Positions 1 to 11,904 of a stretch of 64,000 nt of DNA are shown one piece after another. The number at the start of each line of letters is the position of its first letter. Position 1 is the first letter of the stretch. The stretch comes from Metallyticus violacea (lineage: Eukaryota > Arthropoda > Insecta > Mantodea > Metallyticidae). Made by a program: the position numbers and the translations under genes. Location of the stretch: positions 43,215,001 through 43,279,000 of the forward strand of contig CM060842.1 in the NCBI GenBank assembly GCA_030762175.1, given 5' to 3'. Under the pieces are notes generated by a model. The model saw only the letters and a program-made list of their open reading frames with translations, was not told where the DNA came from and made no database searches.

Positions 1-830
1 ACAGCAAAGTTAAAGTATTAAGTAATCGAATATACATTTAAAAAAAAATAGTTCCCCTAAATTATAAACAAAATACGAATAACCATATATGTTTTTGCCT
101 AACTACCAGGGGAATGAATTGCTTTTTGCCTAATGATATGGGATAATCTCTAAAAAGAGGCACACGATAATATCTCGTAAATTATTTGGCCTATTGTCAC
201 AGAAAATATTTCATTGACATTCTAATCTCATTTAGTTTTATTTTCTTGAAGTCAACAGGATCATTCCAGTTGAAATGTTGCAACTTTGCGCTAGAAATAG
301 CGTTTGAATAATTATTTGAATCTTTGTGTGAGTTACACTTAATTTCGATGACAACAGCGCATGAGTATTTTTCGTTTTGGAAATATTCGCATTAGTAGCT
401 ATAGGTGATCCAACATTTAATTAGATGAAATGACGATAAACAAACATATTATATTTGTTCACATAACTTATATAATAGATACTAGATAATAATGCTTTTT
501 GCTTAAGAATTATGACCCAGTAATTTCCTCACATAATTAGGATAATATACAGAAAGAACTGTATAAACTATATAACACATCTGCCCAATATATAATGAAA
601 ATACTGGCCGAAAAAAGTAAAGTCGGCTGTTCAAAGCAAGAAATGTAGTTCGATGTAAAAAAAATTACGTTATTAAATTTTTATTTCTCGGGAAAAAGTC
701 AAATTTAGAAACAAAACACCCCAATAATTTAGCATTAGTTTATGAGCAGGAATAGTTGGTGATACACTGTAAATGTTTGCCTGGGCATTTAATACACTAC
801 TGTGACTTTTGTCCGAATATTTAAACGAGC
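1..830. other. AT-rich DNA without recognised features
   Basis: All six frames are closed by frequent stops. I see no transposase motif, tRNA-like box pair or long repeat here. The likely content is intergenic or intronic filler. Confidence 0.6.
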
Positions 831-834
831 CACT

Positions 835-1150
835 AGAAGAAATTCCGCTTATTGCGCTCGCTATATGCGGTATATGCTAGATGGTGCATCACCACATTTT
901 AGTATTGTTGCCAGAAACATTTTTGTATCGTTGCCACACTTCCATAACAAATTCATCGATAATGGAGGCTGCTCTGGTTGTTTTCCTCAATCCACTGGAT
1001 TTCTACTTAGAGGACATTTGATGACATAATGATGATATTGGAATACTCTGCCAAAGTACTGAAGAAAGATGTCAACAGATAAGGTTAACGCTGGAATGCT
1101 TGAGAGAGTACAACTATCAATGATGATACGTTTGACAGTTTGTGATCATT
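835..1150 (+). mobile_element. mariner-like transposase relic, C-terminal part
   Basis: The plus-strand reading contains LDGASPHFSIVARN, which matches the second catalytic block of mariner transposases (the usual form is QDGAPPH). It is followed, after a deletion, by LDFYL and GHL remnants of the third block (usually PRSPDLTPxDFFLWGHLK). Downstream the frame is interrupted near 1027 but keeps a helical tail of the length expected for the C-terminus. No start codon region, N-terminal DNA-binding part or terminal repeats were found, so this is a 5'-truncated, old copy. It belongs to the lineage whose third block reads DFFLWG, as does the element at 3048-4265. Confidence 0.6.
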
Positions 1151-3046
1151 TACAAAAGTAAATAAAATAAATTATAATCTTATACAAATATTTTTATTTT
1201 CAGCTTGTATATTCACGCTCCAAAAGTTTCTCACCAATAAATTAAACTTGTATATGAGCCGTTTGGTTAGCAGCGGTAAAATTTGTCTACAAGCATATAT
1301 GAAACACTCCTCTACTTACCTGTTTCAATTACTTCGTCGAAAACATATGTGTTTTGTACAGAGAACTGATTACTCCAAATGCAACCCTTTGCCGCAAAAT
1401 TTACACAGAGGAATTGCTTATTTGCCCTGACGCATCCGGTTTCATTCTATAGGCTTAAATGGCCGCTGTGTGTTTGAAACGAATAAGGGAACCATGGCTG
1501 ACTCGGTTCTGCTAACGAGGACGAGCGACCCTGAAGTTTAACATGCCAGCCAAACTACGTGGGGAATTGTTTTACTAGAATTACAATAGGTCCGTCTTCC
1601 TCAATGTCGGAACGGAAACGATCCAAGCTTTGAGTGTCTTACCCAAAAAAGCGTAAATCCTCATTTGTTTCCATTAATATCTATGGTGAAAAGTTGTTTG
1701 TTTTCCTTTTAATATATTACTTTGTCAGTGTCTATAAAATAATATTCCATAAAGCTCAAAAGTTAGTTGAAGCATTAATGGCAAAAGGGTCTATTAGTTC
1801 TAATGCTGTGGGCAGGGAACCTTACTCACGTCTATCAGAGCTGATACCAATTCTGTTGCTATCTCTTAAAACGTAAAAATAATTTATTTATGAACAGTGA
1901 AAACAAAGGTTAATATACTTATACAAAAAATTATTATTTGAGACATTAAACAGGTGGTTTTCCTAATGTAATAATGGCATTGTGTTACTGCACACAAATG
2001 CCTAGTAATATCATCTCTAAATAACACTATCCTACAGTATCTTAACAGAATATCGTCACAAATGCAACATTTAAATATTTATAAAGATATAACTTATGAC
2101 AAAGTTATGACTCACAAACTTTTGGAAGAATATGAAAAATAGAAATTGAACATTTTCTTACTAAAACAAAGTACCAGTATCGAAACTGGCTTTAGTATAG
2201 GGTCGGCAGAAATGTGGAAATAAATGGAAAATCTAATTTATGTTAAATATGCTACCAAAATGGCTGTGTAATGTTATAAAATTCTTACACGTTCAAAAGT
2301 ATTGTATTGTGACTATCAGAAATGTAAGTGATAATTTCATTAAAATACAAGCATTTATATAAAAACTCACGTTCCATAATTTTTCACCTTATTTTTTTTT
2401 TTTTCCTTGCAAACAGAGGCAAATCCTCCGGTCTTTTACTGTGCATATACATCAATCACTTTTGAAATGAAATTGTGACATTTCATTGAATTTGTACCGC
2501 CACTTTCTCTATAGTTCTTGCAAGATACGATAACTTCCGCAACAACTGGCATTATGTAGAAACGGAAAAAAAGGGGGTTATAGATGAAGTTACCACCTAT
2601 CATATGAACAGCAGTCCCGTGTAAACATAAATACAATTGAGTTTATGAATGAGCTTTAAAATCAATTAGTCATTACAAATGGTGTTTACTGCTAAAATAA
2701 AACATATTAACGTCATTCTGTTGCCACAATACTACTAAAATAGCGAAATACTATATTTTAAAATGATATCGTCTGCATCCTAGTCCTTCAGTTTGAGTGC
2801 CAGAAGAGGACAGAATAAGCATATGAGCTACGACCTTAGCTAATCTACACTCCATGAGTGGCATTTATTTATTAATAACCGATAGCAGGCTGGTCTAATT
2901 AGATTTTTGTGAACTATTTAGAAAGTAGGCGTTTGTATAATGGCCAACAAACAGATGCATCTGTTGACATCGCATCTCATCTTTCATTAAACATAGAGTA
3001 GGAGCTCTGGAAAGACAGTATTAGGATTCAGTCGTTTAGGAGATAT
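1151..3046. other. AT-rich DNA without recognised features
   Basis: Only short open frames are present. A T tract lies near 2392-2405. Nothing in this interval resembles a known protein family, RNA gene or paired terminal repeat. Confidence 0.55.
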
Positions 3047-3047
3047 A

Positions 3048-4265
3048 CAGGACTACTATAAATGATTAATTTGCTTTCAAAACGCTATATTTTCCACATT
3101 TATTACACGTACAAGTATGATTGATTGATATATGAGAAGAACCGTAAACTTACCAAGTTTGCATTGTGTGGTGCGCCAGTTCAGTGCCTGGCGACAAAGC
3201 AAGAAAAGAGTTTTTATGTGTTGGAATATGTGTGATGTTCTTCTATTATATTAGCATGCAACGCTCATTCAAAAGAAAGTAATGAACCGCCATGTAAACA
3301 AAGCATTTTGCGGTGGCTATTTAAGGACAGTGGTTGTCTGTGTAAAACGGAAAAGCACCTGTCGACCAAAAGTGCCAGATGAAAGAGTTGAGCGAATGAG
3401 GGAAAGGTTCGTGTAGCCCACACGAACTACTACTGTAGGAAACTGTATGGACAGTAACATTTCAACCCATTTCAACCCTACCGTCTGCAGCTCCTGCAAA
3501 GCCGGAGTCTGGAATTTTGCGTCACAATGCAGGAGGATGAAGATTTCGCCGCCAAGTTGATATTCAGCGATGAAGCAACATTCCATTTATCGGGGAAGGT
3601 TAACCGTCACAATGTGCGAGACTGTGGGGTACTGTCGTACTATTGCAGCACATGAAAGAGATTTACTAAAGGTGAATGTTTCTGTGCAATGTAACAGATA
3701 AACCTGTAAGAGCCGTTTTTCTTCTGTGAGAACATTGTGATCGTATATCTTACCTGGACATGTTGCAGCTATCGTTATTTCCACAACTGGCAGCTGATTC
3801 CGGGGATTTTGTCTTCCAATAAGATGAGGCACCCCGTCATTGGAACATCAACGTTCGTCGCTATCTAAACGATGAACTTCAGCAGCGCTGTATTGGGCGT
3901 TTTGGTGAGGATAACGTAGCTCTATTCCCTTGGCCCTCCAGATTTCGGATCTAATGACTTTTTCCTTTGAGGGTACATTAAGGACCTTTTTTACATACCC
4001 CACTTCCAAAAACACTAATACAGCTCAGGGAACGCACCGATGTTGCAGTGATGACCATTGACAGGGTGCTGTTACAAAATGTGTGGAATGGGCTCGACCG
4101 CCTGGACGGTTTGTTTGACCCAAGAGGCACACATAGAACATTTGTAGACTGTGAAGAAAACTGGGTGAGTTTTTGGTTCTTTTCATATATCAATCATATT
4201 TATATGTGCAATACTTTGAAAAATATAACGTTTTGAAAACGAGTGGATCATTTATAGTAGCCCTG
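3048..4265 (+). mobile_element. Full-length but inactive mariner-like element
   Basis: About 110-bp terminal inverted repeats bound the element. The left end begins CAGGACTACTATAAATGAT and the right end, read on the other strand, begins CAGGGCTACTATAAATGAT; the similarity runs inward past the motif CATATATCAATCA on both sides, with small indels. TA lies before the left end at 3046-3047. The corresponding right dinucleotide is TG, a possible decayed target duplication. At 1.2 kb the length is normal for a mariner. A disrupted transposase frame fills the interior on the plus strand. The divergence between the two ends suggests an old insertion. Confidence 0.9.
3300..4165 (+). pseudogene. Broken mariner transposase (DFFLWG lineage)
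   Basis: Recognisable blocks occur in order: FKDSGCLCKTEKHLSTK (helix-turn-helix linker region, from about 3319), KLIFSDEATFHLSGKVNRHN (first catalytic Asp, about 3550-3615), YLDMLQL (about 3750), DEAPRHWN with the second catalytic Asp (about 3822-3845), and DFF followed by a stop where the Trp of DFFLWGY should be (about 3955-3975). The blocks lie in different frames with several stops, so no functional enzyme can be made. All three catalytic Asp codons are still visible when each block is read in its own frame. The C-terminal coding runs into the right terminal repeat. Confidence 0.92.
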
Positions 4266-4320
4266 TGTTTTCTAAGCTTGTTAACTATATAATTAGAATT
4301 GAAAGAGTGCACAAAGAACC

Positions 4321-4440
4321 ACGGTGGCTCAAGTTCTAAGATATATCTACACACTCCAACATCAGTCTAAATCTACGGCCGTTGAGATCAAACCCGGGTG
4401 ATAAAAGGCGATCAGCCTAACCCCTCGACCAAGGTTTCGA
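4321..4440 (-). repeat. Possible tRNA-like head of an old SINE
   Basis: Read on the minus strand there is an A-box-like stretch TTGGTCGAGGGGTTAGGCTG followed about 25 bases later by a B-box-like GGGTTTGATCTC. The spacing suits an internal polymerase III promoter. Acceptor-stem pairing is not clear and no matching body or tail was found, so this may be a decayed SINE head or a tRNA pseudogene. Confidence 0.35.
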
Positions 4441-5327
4441 ATTGTCATACAGCAAAACAATGGCCCAAGACAAGTTTCTCATCGTCATTTTTGAGGTTTT
4501 GCTGAGCCATAACAGCAACGTCAGAACACGTGTACAACAAACGTTTTTAACTGTAAAGATATATAAATTTCCCCAACTCAAAATAATAAAAACTGGATTT
4601 AAGTCCTTTTCGTTATTCAGCTGTTAAATATGCCTTCCTTTGTGCAAGTTAAGAGACTTTTTTCAATTTTTGAAAGAAACAACTGCAATCCTTTGGCTCA
4701 GTCTTAAAGTAGCTATTGTTCACAAAGTTCTCTTTGATTTAAAAAAATAATTAATTAGCAGTATTTGTTACGTTTCTTAAATGTGTTTGTTTCATATTAA
4801 CTCCCACTCTGTTTTCTCTGTCCTTTTCAACCCATAAGTTTCTTTTAACAAGGGAACGTTTTCGAGTTTGTTTAATGTTTCCACCAGCTTCCTCACAGAA
4901 AGTTCCAAACCCTTGGTCGCAATTTCCTTTGAGTTATCTCAATTCTCTCTCTCCCTTATATTTCGCTACAGACTACCCCTAAGTGGCAATTCTTCATCCC
5001 TACGGCTGAATTTTACGCATATACTGAGGATTGGTGCAGAGAAACCCGCTTTCATTATGAACTCGGTTTTCTACTCTCTCACAGCACAAGGGCGATGGTG
5101 GGTATGCGGAAGAGGAGAAAACAAAGAAGCGGATTTGCTAAATCTCTGAAAATCAAAATACCATGCTCAGTAACGTATCATGTGCTTGAGCCAGTTTATA
5201 TGTAATGTCGCGCATTATCACTGCTTCGTTTAAAGTAGAGATGTTCAGCCGAAGTTTGCTGCAAAACCTGCTAGAGAGGGAATACGGCAGTATACAGTGG
5301 TAAAAAATAGAGAAAATTGCTAATAAA
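4441..5327. other. No recognised features
   Basis: The interval holds a 93-codon open frame at 4868-5149 with no recognisable motif and no neighbouring splice or promoter context I would trust. I regard it as chance. Confidence 0.5.
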
Positions 5328-5480
5328 ATTAACAATGTTAACACCAGTTTTAACCAACGGAGCACCACAGGCGGCGAACACTGGTGATACATGAGATGAA
5401 ATATAAATAAGCTACAGTGTCTATCCTTACTGAGAAAACCTGGGAAATGCTCAGTCCGGCCGGGTATGAGGCTCACAAGT
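5328..5480 (-). mobile_element. tRNA-Ser-like SINE, 3' part, diverged
   Basis: On the minus strand this reproduces the 3' half of the SINE seen intact at 58177-58456. It has the CAGGTTTTCTCAG stretch, the ATCTCATGTATCACCAGTG stretch, GCCGCCTGTGGTGCTCC and the terminal GTTAACATTG, in the correct order. The tRNA head is missing or unrecognisable. Many substitutions make this one of the older copies. Confidence 0.75.
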
Positions 5481-5489
5481 AACAAATTT

Positions 5490-5600
5490 TTTAATCTTAA
5501 TCGAGAGGTTCTGGTTTCAATTCCTCGGGGTTTGCCGTCCTGATATTGGATTTTCTCGAGGGGGATATTTTCTTTCTATCAATTTTCCACTCTCCCATTT
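5490..5600 (+). mobile_element. Possible SINE remnant with a B box
   Basis: The segment has TCGAGAGGTTCTGG and then GGTTTCAATTCC, resembling the second half of a tRNA-Ser-like head. The following GTCCTGATATTGGATTTT resembles the body of the SINE at 7500-7670. It may be a variant subfamily with a different body. The assignment rests on short similarity only. Confidence 0.4.
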
Positions 5601-6068
5601 AAATAATGTTATTTACTACACCTGGTTACAGGGAAAAGCACCAAGAGAGATGGGCTGTTGTTGTTGCTCGGCGTGGCGGTGAATTTGGGTTCTGGCACCT
5701 GTTCCACAATAGTATGTTGTGATACATTACAAGTAGTAACTTGTTATTACTAGAATTCCGCTCCACTTGTACTTTACAACTCCATACTTATAAGTGTACA
5801 GGTGATTTTTCCTTGTTTTATTCCACAAAAGTATTGTATTAGTCACACATTTATAACTTCTCTATAAGTTTAGGAAACAAACACTAGCGCAAATTTTCAT
5901 ACCCTTTTAATCATTTTTGGAACCAGTTGACCAAAATATGCGAAGTATTAGAGAGAGTGATGACAATTTTGAGAGTGGGAACAAGTACCTATAAAGAAAG
6001 AATAATTCAGTATTGAGGCATGGGGACTTTGGAATTAGATATTTTGAAAATGTACTATATAGTTAACA
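5601..6068. other. No recognised features
   Basis: No open frame, repeat or RNA signal that I can support lies between the SINE remnant and the next mariner element. Confidence 0.5.
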
Positions 6069-6070
6069 TA

Positions 6071-6760
6071 CCAGGGCTATTTTTGTTTAACCTCCTCCGA
6101 TGGGATTAACAAAAAGACAAATGTGAATCACAAAATGGTTTCATTACCGGAAAAGTCAAGTACAGTCGCAGTTACTTTTCCACATAGTCACCGTGAAGAT
6201 TAAGACATTTGTCATACAGATAGACGAGCTTTCCGGTACTCTCTTCATAGAATGTTGCCGCCAGCGTAAGTCTTTTTTGCGAATGCATGCACAACATTCT
6301 CGATAGCCGAGGGGTTCGGTCAGCCGAGCTGACCTTGAAATGTCCGGAAATTCCACAGACAACTCACCGATGGTAAACCTCCGTCTCTCTCGAACCACTT
6401 GATCAACTCGCTGAACAAGATCTTCACTAGCAACAGACCTGCGTCATGAACATCAGTTCGGCTATCTTTAAATTTCCTACACCATTCACGCACAACACTC
6501 TCACTCATACACGGCTCATTTTGCGATGAATTTCTGCTGCACTATTCCCTTCTGCCTGTAGAAAAAGAATGACGCTTCGCAACTCACACTTGGCGGGAGA
6601 ATCAATCATGCCGCCATGTGTGTCTAGCTCAGCTCCAACTGATGTATTGAACTTGGTCTTGGCGGACGTTATGCTGGGGTAGTAGCACAGTGCGCAGATC
6701 CGCTTCCTTATTCTTGTCTGGTCACGTAGCAGAGCAATCGGAGGTTGAAAAAAATAGCCT
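6071..6760 (-). mobile_element. Internally deleted mariner with terminal inverted repeats
   Basis: The ends are inverted copies: GGGCTATTTTTGTTTAACC at the left, and GGCTATTTTTTTCAACCTCC when the right end is read on the minus strand. TA dinucleotides flank both sides (6069-6070 and 6761-6762), as expected for a Tc1/mariner target duplication. At about 690 bp the element is roughly half the normal length. The transposase relic keeps its N-terminus and its last 30 residues but lacks the whole catalytic core. It is therefore a non-autonomous deletion derivative that would need an enzyme from elsewhere to move. Confidence 0.9.
6172..6609 (-). pseudogene. Deleted mariner transposase, N- and C-termini only
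   Basis: Translation starts MIDSPAKCELRSVI at 6609 and continues through an insertion-type DNA-binding domain: LFLQAEGNSAAEIHR, a stop, then VVREWCRKFKDSRTDVHDAG. After a frameshift it reads RRRFTIGELSVEFPDISRSA. The sequence then jumps, near 6270, to AATFYEESTGKLVYLYDKC and finally to LNLHGDYVEK with a stop at 6172-6174, which is the normal mariner C-terminus. Some 200 residues including all three catalytic acidic residues are absent. The family is clear; the function is lost. Confidence 0.92.
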
Positions 6761-6762
6761 TA

Positions 6763-7323
6763 TAGTAGGCATAGGGGGTCTTTATAATTGCAAATTGACG
6801 CTTTTGCACATGCGGGAGAAGATGACGCACTAGCGTCTTTTAAAAAATTAAGTATTTCCCTTCGTGTCTCTCTTCCATCGAGGGAAGTGAGTCAGATTCT
6901 CCTCAGGGCCACCTACAGTTTAGAGGCATATTATTACGGCCAAAGATGGGAATCAGGTGCTAATAAACTACTTTATACATGAAGGGAACATTATACTTTG
7001 TTTTATAACAATTATTAGCTAAAATCACTTACTTAATTACCTAATAGTTAATTATTTAGAACAGTGATGTGATAAATTAAAGTACTTAAAGCCTGACTAC
7101 ATCCCGTAATGTCACGGCTACTAAAGAGTTTAGATAATATGCAAATGCTCTCTTTAAAATGAATGTATTTGGTTTTAGACGATGGGCAGATCATGAGTAT
7201 TTAAGTATCCTAAAAAGTTAGTCTAGGTACAATTAAAATACGGCTTATGGTTGATATTGATCTTTCCTGTTTCAAATGCATATTTCAGTCCAGCATTTTT
7301 TAAGGATTCTTGCTACATCCTGC

Positions 7324-7327
<4 letters not shown>
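6763..7327. other. No recognised features
   Basis: The interval contains no recognisable coding or RNA signal. It ends at an adenine tract. Confidence 0.5.

Positions 7328-7367
<40 letters not shown>
7328..7367. repeat. Poly(A) tract, about 40 bases
   Basis: An uninterrupted run of A. It could be the tail of a retroposed sequence, but I see no target duplication or recognisable body next to it. Confidence 0.95.
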
Positions 7368-7370
<3 letters not shown>

Positions 7371-7499
7371 TTTCCATTCCTTACTCTCTTATTAAAACAA
7401 ACTCACTTAACATTTTCACAATTTTTTGCTCATAATGAAAATGTGATTGCCAAGCAATCTAAATAAGTCATACGAGCAAACGGACTAATAAAATAAATG

Positions 7500-7670
7500 A
7501 CCGAGCGCAATCGGGAAGTTCGATTCTTCTGCCTTCCTTGGAGATAAAATTCGAAACATCTTCCTCCGCCCCAAAATATCCAATCCTGAAACCTGAGTCG
7601 GGAGGGTGAACATGGCGGGCCTCAAGCCGCAGACCTCTCAATCACGAGTCCATGCCTTAGCGACCACGTC
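7500..7670 (-). mobile_element. tRNA-Ser-like SINE with a variant body
   Basis: The minus-strand sequence from 7668 reads GGTCGCTAAGGCATGGACTC and then GAGAGGTCTGCGG, very like the tRNA-Ser-derived head at 18191. The B box is damaged (GGCTTGAGGCCC). The body differs from the main family after CGACTCAGGTTTCAGG, continuing GATTGGATATTTTGGGG. This suggests either a second subfamily sharing the head or a head fused to another sequence. No clean target duplication was found. Confidence 0.65.
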
Positions 7671-8200
7671 CACAAAATCGAACTAAACTACACAGCATAT
7701 GTTATCTACTTGTAATCATTCTTCAGCAGAGGCAATTTTTATTAAGTCACTCTAAACGCTGTGAAAAATAATGCATAAATATCTCTAAAATACAAGAAAG
7801 CTATTTAAAGGAAAAGTGTTTTTTTTAAAAAAACTTAAAAGTAATTAGTGTTAAAACATTACAATAAGTTAACAGAATTTTGTAATGATTTTCATAGGGT
7901 TAAAAAATTAAAGTTGCTTTGGACACAATTTTTATTATAAATGTATAATTAATCTTATTATTTCCAAAAGAAACAAATATTACAGTTTTTGTTCTACGCA
8001 GTAATATAAATATTTGATTCAGAATTGAGAATGTTGAAAATTCAGTATAAACCTCGGTTAATACTCGCAGTCAAGTAGAGGGAAATTAAATAAGGTTACA
8101 TCATACAGTGTGAGCAGTTTAAAAGTACTGCAATTGAGATCGACTAACCAGCGGACCTACCCTCTCCAACGCTGAGATTGCACCCCCGGCGCTAATCCCT
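7671..8200. other. AT-rich DNA without recognised features
   Basis: Only short homopolymer runs are seen. There is no supported gene or repeat boundary. Confidence 0.5.
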
Positions 8201-8204
8201 TTTC

Positions 8205-8730
8205 ATTGAGTTGCGAGCGATATTTCGACAGAGTCGGGCAGTTGTGTTGTGCAATAAGAGTGACGTTTCATTAAATAGTGTAGAAATGTTGTGCGATTGT
8301 GAAAAACTCGTATATTTATCTTCAAGGGATAGATTAGGGTACAGAAAGTCGTGTGACAGAACAAGACAGGCACTTGGACGCAACCCGGTTCCAACATGAA
8401 ACTTGGTACAGAAGTTTAATGAAACAGGTTTTGTTACTGACCGTGAAAAAAATCGAAGACTGCTCATCAATCTATGACGCAAGTGAGTCATATATTTGTT
8501 GCTGGAATTATTGCCCCTTGCTTTATGACTTCCTTACTCTCCAGATCTTGCAGGTTTGTGATTTTTATCTTTGGGGGACATTGAAAAATAAGAGTATATT
8601 CAAGCAACCCTCACACACTGAAGGAACTTAAAATCATTCAAAACGAAGTTAAGTCCATTAATGATGGGGATGTCAGTGATAATTTCTAAGATGTGAATTG
8701 TGTATTGGCAACATTTCCAGCACCTACTGT
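8205..8730 (+). mobile_element. Gutted mariner-like element (CDFYLWG lineage)
   Basis: The N-terminal part is readable around 8400-8470 as LVQKFNETGFVTDREKNRRL, the DNA-binding linker of this lineage. The sequence then jumps at about 8480-8540 straight to SPDLA and, after a frameshift, CDFYLWGTLKNKSIF with HTEGT downstream, the third catalytic block. The central 150 or more residues with the first two catalytic Asp are missing. The C-terminal tail continues to about 8690. I did not find paired terminal repeats, so the outer limits are approximate. Confidence 0.82.
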
Positions 8731-8734
8731 AAGG

Positions 8735-9660
8735 ATTATAATAAATTCCGTCATTCATTATTAGGGCGCCGCGAATGTATGCAACAAAACACCGGCAGCA
8801 ATGAGAGTTCTAACTACCGATCAGCTTGACTAATGGGAACTTTAAAACTGTTCTCACTGAACTATATTCACTTATACCGTTTATTATTTTGACGCTATAC
8901 AAAACATTCATCTTAACATTTACAACCACTTGGGTTGCAAGTTTAAATCAAATCTATAATGAAATGTCAATATTTTCACGCAGGAATGAAACATTTATAA
9001 CGTTGCATAGAGAATATTAACTGCTTATTTGTTTTGGAAATAATAATCTGTTAAGCACTTATAATAAACATCGAGTATATTTCAGCTTCTTTGTGGTTAT
9101 AATATTTTTTTTTTTAATTTCATTACAGGTATTTAAGAAATTTCTATTGCTTTACTGCATTTTTTGCACACTAATAATATTATTTGAGTTTTAAAAACAT
9201 TTTTCGTTTAATTTTCTATGTTTTGAAGGAAATGCATAGTTTAGAGCTATCGATATATTATTTGCGACATACTTAGTAAACATTTAAATGATTTCAATAA
9301 AAAAAATGCATAAATGTTGAAAAATAAATAAAAATAAATTTTACCTAAACGTTCTATTTAAACTCGCAAGCTAAATCCTAAGAAAGTGTAGCGAGTTGAT
9401 ATACCCGAATTTAACATAAGCACTGAATATAGTATAAAGCATGTTATTAATATACTTATTTAAAATTAAAATTTCAGTAAAGCTTGCTTTTAGTATACCT
9501 GGATTCAGTTGAGGCAAGAAATTCTTTTTATAGTCCAACAAATTTATGTTTACATTGGTTTAGGGCAACAGCATGACGAACGTTACTTTTGCGTGTCAAA
9601 GTTTCCTGAAAGACAGAGTCAGTCTATACGCATTCCGTGCTTTACGAATGTCAAGAAAAT
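8735..9660. other. AT-rich DNA without recognised features
   Basis: Stops are frequent in all frames. Nothing matches the families seen elsewhere in the window. Confidence 0.5.
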
Positions 9661-9663
9661 ATA

Positions 9664-9790
9664 CGAGGGTTGGTCAGAACATTCTTGGGGCTTCGATGTT
9701 CGTGTGTCTTGATTCGTTCACGAGTAGCAGTAGTAACGACGCTAGTCTCACTTTGTAAACAAAGAAAGTCGTGTTTCTCGAATTGGAAGT
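9664..9790 (+). mobile_element. Possible solitary mariner 5' end
   Basis: After a TA at 9662-9663 the sequence reads CGAGGGTTGGTCAG. It resembles the CGAGG-type termini of the mariners at 36747 and 60370. No transposase and no opposite terminus follow, so at most this is a broken end. The call rests on a short match. Confidence 0.3.
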
Positions 9791-10116
9791 TGCTTATTTT
9801 TTGAAGAGAATAAAAGTTTACTAATTTATTCTTAATGCATAAATCATTTTCGTTGTTTCCGTTTATTTTTACAACAAATGTTTACTGTATACAATATTTT
9901 CTAGCCTTGTCTCTCTCTGAATGCTCATCCAATCATAAATGACGTTTTAATGGTCTTGCAAGCTTAATTTCCCCACAACATATACATACCGAGGACTAAA
10001 AAAATTCGAAATCCCATAAAAAATATTTGTACCGATAAAATGAGTAAATATTTTATATTCAGGTAAATAATTCTTCTGTTTACAATAGATATCTAAACAT
10101 TTAGTGTGATCAATAA

Positions 10117-10121
10117 AAGGA

Positions 10122-10165
<44 letters not shown>

Positions 10166-10206
10166 AAAGAAAAGAAAAGGAAAGAAACAAACAAAGAAAG
10201 AGAAGA
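10117..10206. repeat. (GAAA)n microsatellite
   Basis: GAAA repeats with a few interruptions (GAAAA and AAAC units) toward the right end. Confidence 0.95.
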
Positions 10207-10209
10207 AGC

Positions 10210-11738
10210 ATGAAAATATCGTTTTTCCTAAATGATGCGCAAATTATATAAATTAATTCGCCGACAATAATCGAAAATCAGTTTATTTTAAAATAACTGC
10301 CCCGTTTACATTTTAAATTAAAATGACCCTACATGACCGTTATCGTTTTATACACAGATTATAGCCGTGTTCCTTATTTGCTTATTGCAGAATGTGTCAT
10401 TATCGGCCACTTTCGTAAATATCCTAAAGACCAGAGTCTATGACAATTATTCTTTACTATGGAATAAAAAGGCCGAATGTCGTATTAAAGGTAGGTTTAA
10501 TGATAAGTCAAACACGACATTTTGTAAGTATTTAATTTCTAATAAAAGGAACATATGGCGTTCAAGTATAATAAAATATAAACTTGAACGATTTAAAATT
10601 CTGTTTACAAAATTCTGTGTTTTCTTAGCCTGAGTGAACTTTAATGTCAAATGGCTTGCCGGTCAAGCATTGGAGTTCCGCACGGGAGGCAAGGGATAGT
10701 TCATTTGAAATGCAAGCATGAAGAATCAGTGGATTACGTTACGTTAATTGATGAAGGTAAAGATGGAGCAATGGTAAAATGAATACCAGGGGACACCAGA
10801 GGACATTTACTATACTTTTCAAATATTCCACGTTCTCCTTAGATTTCCAGTATAAAATTTAATTAATTTCCATTTGAGGAAGTGCAATTTAAAATTCTAA
10901 AGTTAAATTTTTGTATTCTGCATCTCATTGAATATTTTTTAAGTTTATTGCTGATGCTCATTTCTTGAAGCGGTATTGTTGCATGGACCAAATAATTTAG
11001 AGTATAACAGAATACTAATCGTTTCAATGTTTAACTTTAACGGTAGTTTTCTGCTAAATAATCCATCACAGACTGTTGTTGCGATGTTATAGTTGTTGCA
11101 GCTCTTTCCATTGAACTTTCCATAGGCCTGGTCAAGTATCCTGAAACGTTTGGACTTCCGAATAAGTCGTTAGATTGTTAAGGCATCGAGCTTTAGCTTT
11201 AGGTTCAGGTACAGAAGTGACTAGTGTATAATTGATTTCATATTTTCCCATCAATGTGTGTCACCTTTGGTCGTTACAAGCAGGGGATGTGATGTCATCA
11301 GTTAAGTAATTTTACGTCAATGGTCATCTAATGTCATCTAATGCTTTTGAGAAAGTATGACGTTTTGTTCTTTAATAAAATTTGTTCTAAAGGACATGAT
11401 ACGATTTTTAATTTTCATTCCTGAAAACGCTCATCACATTGTAGTATGGCTTGCAAACGAGTAAAGCAAATGTCTTTAAAACCAGTATATTGTTTGTCAT
11501 CACAGTTCTCAGATATATGTATTGCTGGTGTTGGGGGTTGAATTCTGTTAAATTATAAGAACTTAGTTAAATCTTTAGATTATCCTTAGAAAACAAGCGA
11601 GAGCTTCGTACAAGCATTGCGGTTAGGAATGTGCACTGAAAGACGTTATAACAAGAGGCAGATTATTTTAAGTACATCTTCCGTTCGGCACTGCAACAAA
11701 AAGCCATTACGTTTCATAACATATACATTTTCCAAGTG
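10210..11738. other. No recognised features
   Basis: The overlapping open frames at 10367-10650 on both strands show no family motifs. An 11-bp unit, GTCATCTAATG, is duplicated near 11320-11345. Otherwise this is unremarkable AT-rich DNA. Confidence 0.5.

Positions 11739-11740
<2 letters not shown>

Positions 11741-11770
<30 letters not shown>
11741..11770. repeat. (TTA)n microsatellite
   Basis: Ten trinucleotide units. Such tracts often mark 3' ends of arthropod non-LTR elements, but no body is recognisable to its left. Confidence 0.9.
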
Positions 11771-11771
<1 letters not shown>

Positions 11772-11904
11772 AAATGTAATAAAAGTGTATGACAAAGGAG
11801 GATTATTACGTAGAAATACAGTATGGATAAACAATAATATACCATTTGGTAAATGAAAGATAGTTTAACTAACCGTTTTAAAGTAGAAAATATTATTTTA
11901 TACA

